Source: Bisporella sp. PMI_857
Taxonomy: Eukaryota; Ascomycota; Leotiomycetes; Helotiales; Helotiaceae
Length of the DNA: 64,000 nt
Direction: 5' to 3'
Assembly (NCBI GenBank): GCA_021307315.1
Contig: JAJSPD010000092.1
Location: 1-64,000, forward strand
The notes below the pieces were generated by a model, which made no database searches, had not been told where the DNA came from, and worked only from the letters and a program-made list of their open reading frames with translations. Position numbers and translations under genes: made by a program. Shown here piece after piece: positions 60,309 to 64,000 of the stretch. How positions within the stretch are numbered: the stretch's first letter is position 1; every line of letters begins with the position of its first letter.

Positions 60309-62197
60309 GGCAAGAGGAACCTGCTATGGGTTCTGAGCTAATAAATTGACTTTATATTCGTACTTTAATGCTACTCTTACTCTCTTAAATATCTCAAATC
60401 ACTTCAAAATAATCCTTAAAATTGCCTAATTAGGCAATCACAAAAGTCGCCCGGGTACGGATGAAACCCGGTTACCGTCAAAAAACAGTAGGGCGGGTAT
60501 ACTACCCTATAAATTTGTATGGGGCGGTACCCGGCTCGCCGTTACCCCGGGTACGCCGGGTTTTCTCATACCCCATGCCCAAGACTGTGTGTAACCAGCT
60601 CGTGCCAAGTCACTATATTTTCCAGCTGAAGGGAAGAGTAAGTTACCCAAGCCCGCTCTACTTTGGAGCAGACCCCGTGCGTAGTATTTAAAGCCTCAAA
60701 CTTAGCGGCGATAGAGGATCTTTGGCTGACATGCATGACCCCATCCGACACACTATTGTAATCAATGCCTGAATATACTCTATGTGACCCCCTAACGGTT
60801 GAGGTTTCGGCCGACTCGTGAACCCCTGATGAAATTTTCGGCCCAGCCTCACCATAATCGCAAAAGCGTGTCCGGAGAACGGCAGGAGAAGGCATGATAT
60901 ATAAGTTGACCGGGGAAGCTTTCATACCAACTTTTAGGAGGTACTATCTTTTTTCTGTTCACATAAGATCAAGGGGCAATGGCAATATCGAGTGCTGGCG
61001 TAGTAGGATGCAGCCGACTTCCAAGCCTCTAACTGCATGACTAGCAACAACTAGGTATGCCTATCACACTAGCTGTGACCCATAAATAAATCCTACTCAC
61101 GGGCCAACTTTAGGTCAAACTAGCCCATGGAAATAATGATTGTTGACATCGGAGGATCGGCATAGCTGAAGCTCACAAGCCAATAGCCGTTATGGCGAAG
61201 TGGAACGGACCAGGGTATGACCCCTTGCGTTTTGGCTCCATCATCAACAGGGTATCCATGTTCGATCGCTGGTTTAACGATGTGAAGCCAAGCTTCGCCA
61301 CAAGCACATCTTTCGCTTTGGACTTTCAAAGAGTCCATACCGTGGGGTCGGCTGAGATGGATGCTACATCCGAGCCGCACCCCTGTAGGCACTTCAAAAT
61401 GCCAAGAGTAATGATCACAGCCTATATGCCATCAGATAGTTTATTTTTCAATCATTAGGAATCTACAACTATGCTTGCAGTCATCCCTACGTGAGTGGAG
61501 AGGAAGGGGACGGATAACTAGAATCAAAAAACTACCTAATCGCCATCCGTTCGTCCTGGTGTGATGAATGGCCGAAAATCGTGAGAGTGGCCGTCGAGAA
61601 TGCTTCCACCGCACACCAAATAAGATGGCTGACAAGGCCCACTGCCAACGCATGAAAGCGCATATCCATGACGGAAGAGATGATCGGGGTAAAAACCTTG
61701 TCCATATTTAATTGCTCAATCTCTGTATGGACTAGTGACAAGACACTCAAAGCTACCCACAAACTTCCTATCTCCGTAGCTTTACAATCATCTCTCTGCA
61801 ACATTGTCTTAACAGATTCACTTTTTTATCATCCTTTGAACTACTTTCCTCTTCATCAATGCATCCGCCAACGCACCCAAGCTGGGGTACGTGGTTATCT
61901 TGCAGCATTTATGATGCAGATATCTTTGGAACACCAGCCCCGACCTTGCAAGCCTCAATTTCGGTGAGTAAAAAAGGGCAACAAATTAGCGTCTTCGTGT
62001 TGCCTAACTTTAGCGATAGTCCGCCTTTTCGAGTGCGAACTGTTTGTTAACATATAAATAACAGACAGTTCTGTCCGCATTCCTGCACCATGACATTGAG
62101 CCACTTATACTTTGTCCCAAACATTGTTCCTGAAATAAATTACGCCAGCCGGTAGCCGAGGTTATTTACGCACAGAGTCAATGAATGAACCTTAGAA
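60309..62197. other. long stretch without a supported gene
   Basis: 60440-60590 has repeated CCCGG(G)TAC words in both orientations, a likely small foldback element. A minus frame at 61392-61120 (KVQSERCACGEAWLHIVK) and others on both strands show no recognised motif. The last 150 bp are the 5' flank of the next gene. Confidence 0.35.
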
Positions 62198-64000
62198 ATG
62201 CCTTCTCCATCGAACTTGTCAGACCGCTGGATAAAATATCAAAGACGAAATACCCCGACCTGGGCCTGCATTTTTTGCAGCGACAGGAAAATCTTCCAGT
62301 CGACTAACGAACTTCATAACCATGCGAACCTTGATCACCGAGATCGCTTCCCTCAGGGAGTCAGCGAGAACGAGCTGCGTTCTTTTCGAGCCAAGTACGA
62401 GGTGGACTCTCAGCAAAAGAAGTAAGCACCACACCACCCCTCTAGATTTGGCGATATCTTAGGCTCCAGTATCCGGTCACTCTGCTATCCGCAGGACAAG
62501 GTTGCTGCCTTGCGTATTTGAGCGAAGAAACTGACCACGCCACAGAACGACAACGGAGTCTCTACTGCGCAAACCAAATCTCGACGAGACTACCAGCAAA
62601 CCTCCCGAACCCGGCGGCCAGACGAAACGCCAACATTCACAAACGACAAGATCAATCTCTGCGTTGCAGTCCTTAAATATCGGATCACCAACAGAGCGCG
62701 AAGATAGTCCGATGCAAGTTATAGACCAGTCAGAGTTTCCTCCCAGAAAGAGAGCGGCTATGGGAGATGGAATCTCTGCGGAATCTCAGTCGCCATGCCG
62801 GGACTCAGAGTCCCCACCACCGCGGCGCTCGAATGCCCGGCCGTTAGGGGGATTCAGATCCAGTTCGGGTTCAGAGACCGAGCCACAAAATATGCTTGAT
62901 GTTGTAGAGTCGGATATAAAGCACCATAGTTTTGACACTCGTCAGCGGCCACCCGCGGCTAGAAAGCTGCTCTGGGGCCCTGATGATGCACGCCCAGCGG
63001 AGGGCAATTTTGAGTTGTCAAATACTGTTTCTGTTCAAAAGAATAGGTCAAAGACAGCTTTGCAAACAAGGTCTTTCAAAGCGTACCAGTCGCCCCAAAG
63101 TCTTAGCCCCAGAAATCCCATTCCCTCTGGGCCAACATCTTTTCCAACAGCCATCTTAAGTAGTAGACCAGCAGCTTCTATGCTAGATCATGCAGGTCAA
63201 TATGAGGAGATATATGACATAATTATGCAGCCTGAACCTCGACCAATCTCTCAAGAGCAGTTAGTTGCGGAGGTAAGGGGCATATATGCAGGTCTCGTGA
63301 TGGTGGAGGCAAAATGCATTGAAGTCGACAGCAAACAAGCAACGTTGGGTCAGATTGATGGACCTCAATCAAAGTTGAATAATGAGCAGTGGCAAGCACT
63401 AATCGCTTTACATCGCACGCTACTTCATGAGCATCATGACTTCTTTTTAGCCTCTCAACATCCTTCAGCCAGCCCAGCCTTAAGGCGACTGGCATCCAAG
63501 TATGCTATGCCAGCACGTATGTGGCGCCACGGAATACAGTAAGAAATCTTTTTCATATTCTTTAAACTTGCAATTCATTTTAGAATATGGGAATCTGCAG
63601 AGAACTAGAACAGTTGGTCAACTTTAAACAACCCAAGCAGTACTAACTTAGCAACTCTCTCTTTAGTTCTTTTCTAGAGCTACTCAGACACCGTCTACCA
63701 GCATCAATTGATCATATGCTGGCTTTTATATATCTTGCCTACTCAATGATGGCGTTGTTGTATGAAACGGTGCCTGCTTTTGAAGATACTTGGATCGAGT
63801 GTCTCGGTGACCTTGGTCGGTATAGAATGGCCATCGAAGATGATGACATTAGAGACAGAGAAGTGTGGACAGGTGTGGCACGTCACTGGTACTCTAAGGC
63901 TTCGGATAAAGCTCCTACAACAGGTCGCTTGTATCAGTAAGTGGATTTTCCGAATCGTGGGTCTTGTGTCTATTAGACGCAAACCATGTGAACTATGGCT
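62198..64000 (+). CDS. conserved Est1/SMG7-like protein, 5' part
   Basis: Exon 1 62198-62421 (MPSPSNLSDRWIKYQ) has a C2H2-like finger CIFCSDRKIFQSTNELHNHANLDH. A 124-nt intron leads to exon 2 (62546-63538), Ser/Pro-rich and probably disordered up to about residue 270. Exon 3 (63667-63936) follows and the next intron starts at 63937 (GTAAGT); the gene runs off the window. The region across the exon 2/3 join, MPARMWRHGI then HSFLELLRHRLPASI, and DTWIECLGDLGRYRMAIEDD, is strongly conserved in filamentous fungi and resembles the TPR/Est1-type domain of Est1/SMG7 proteins. Those act in telomerase recruitment and mRNA decay; which applies here is unknown. All junctions keep phase. Confidence 0.75.

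Overview
The window looks like nuclear DNA of a filamentous ascomycete (Pezizomycotina; several families suggest Leotiomycetes, but that is an inference). The signs are short introns of about 47-140 nt with CTAAC/CTGAC-like branch sites, HET/NB-ARC, MYND and DUF6594-type genes, fungal pogo, Tc1, hAT, MULE, Helitron and Copia elements, AT-rich tracts, and C-to-T nonsense mutations of the kind left by repeat-induced point mutation (RIP). Ordinary genes form small islands in mobile DNA. I found no rRNA, CRISPR array or telomeric repeat, and tRNAs were not searched for reliably.

Layout. 1-2.2 kb: 5' two thirds of a pogo-like transposase, then a SINE-like repeat. 2.7-8.3 kb: a coiled-coil/kinase-like gene, a LINE relic, a fragment of a secreted-type gene, a two-exon endosulfine (Igo1-type) gene and a hypothetical gene. 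8.4-20.5 kb: nested solo LTRs, a Helitron whose 1,954-residue Rep/helicase reads through intact if two GC-AG introns are spliced, a Tc1/mariner element, a MITE inside a solo LTR, and AT-rich debris. 21-27 kb: an F-box-like gene, several hypothetical genes and a frameshifted MYND gene. 27.1-29.7 kb: a MULE split by a solo LTR. 29.7-36.7 kb: a roughly 7-kb element with long terminal inverted repeats carrying a RecQ-like helicase and a DUF6589 protein, convergently arranged. 37-43 kb: a degraded HET-NLR, a nuclear-type gene with a duplicated domain, and a possible HET tail. 43.4-48.1 kb: solo LTR, hAT relic, pogo element and Copia 3' end. 48.3-54.6 kb: an AAA-type ATPase divergent from a five-exon gene that fuses an RNA-dependent RNA polymerase to a UPF1/Sen1-like helicase. 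55-60.3 kb: hAT relic, solo LTR, and a full hAT element beside a DUF6594 fragment. 62.2 kb to the end: the 5' part of a conserved Est1/SMG7-like gene.

How it fits together. Two parts may be new. One is the RdRP-helicase fusion, which joins activities that RNA-silencing pathways usually keep on separate proteins. The other is the 7-kb helicase/DUF6589 element, whose termini are themselves hairpins built from repeated CTCAGGC motifs. A silencing enzyme and RIP-like damage in a transposon-dense neighbourhood fit ongoing genome defence, but no direct link can be shown from this sequence.
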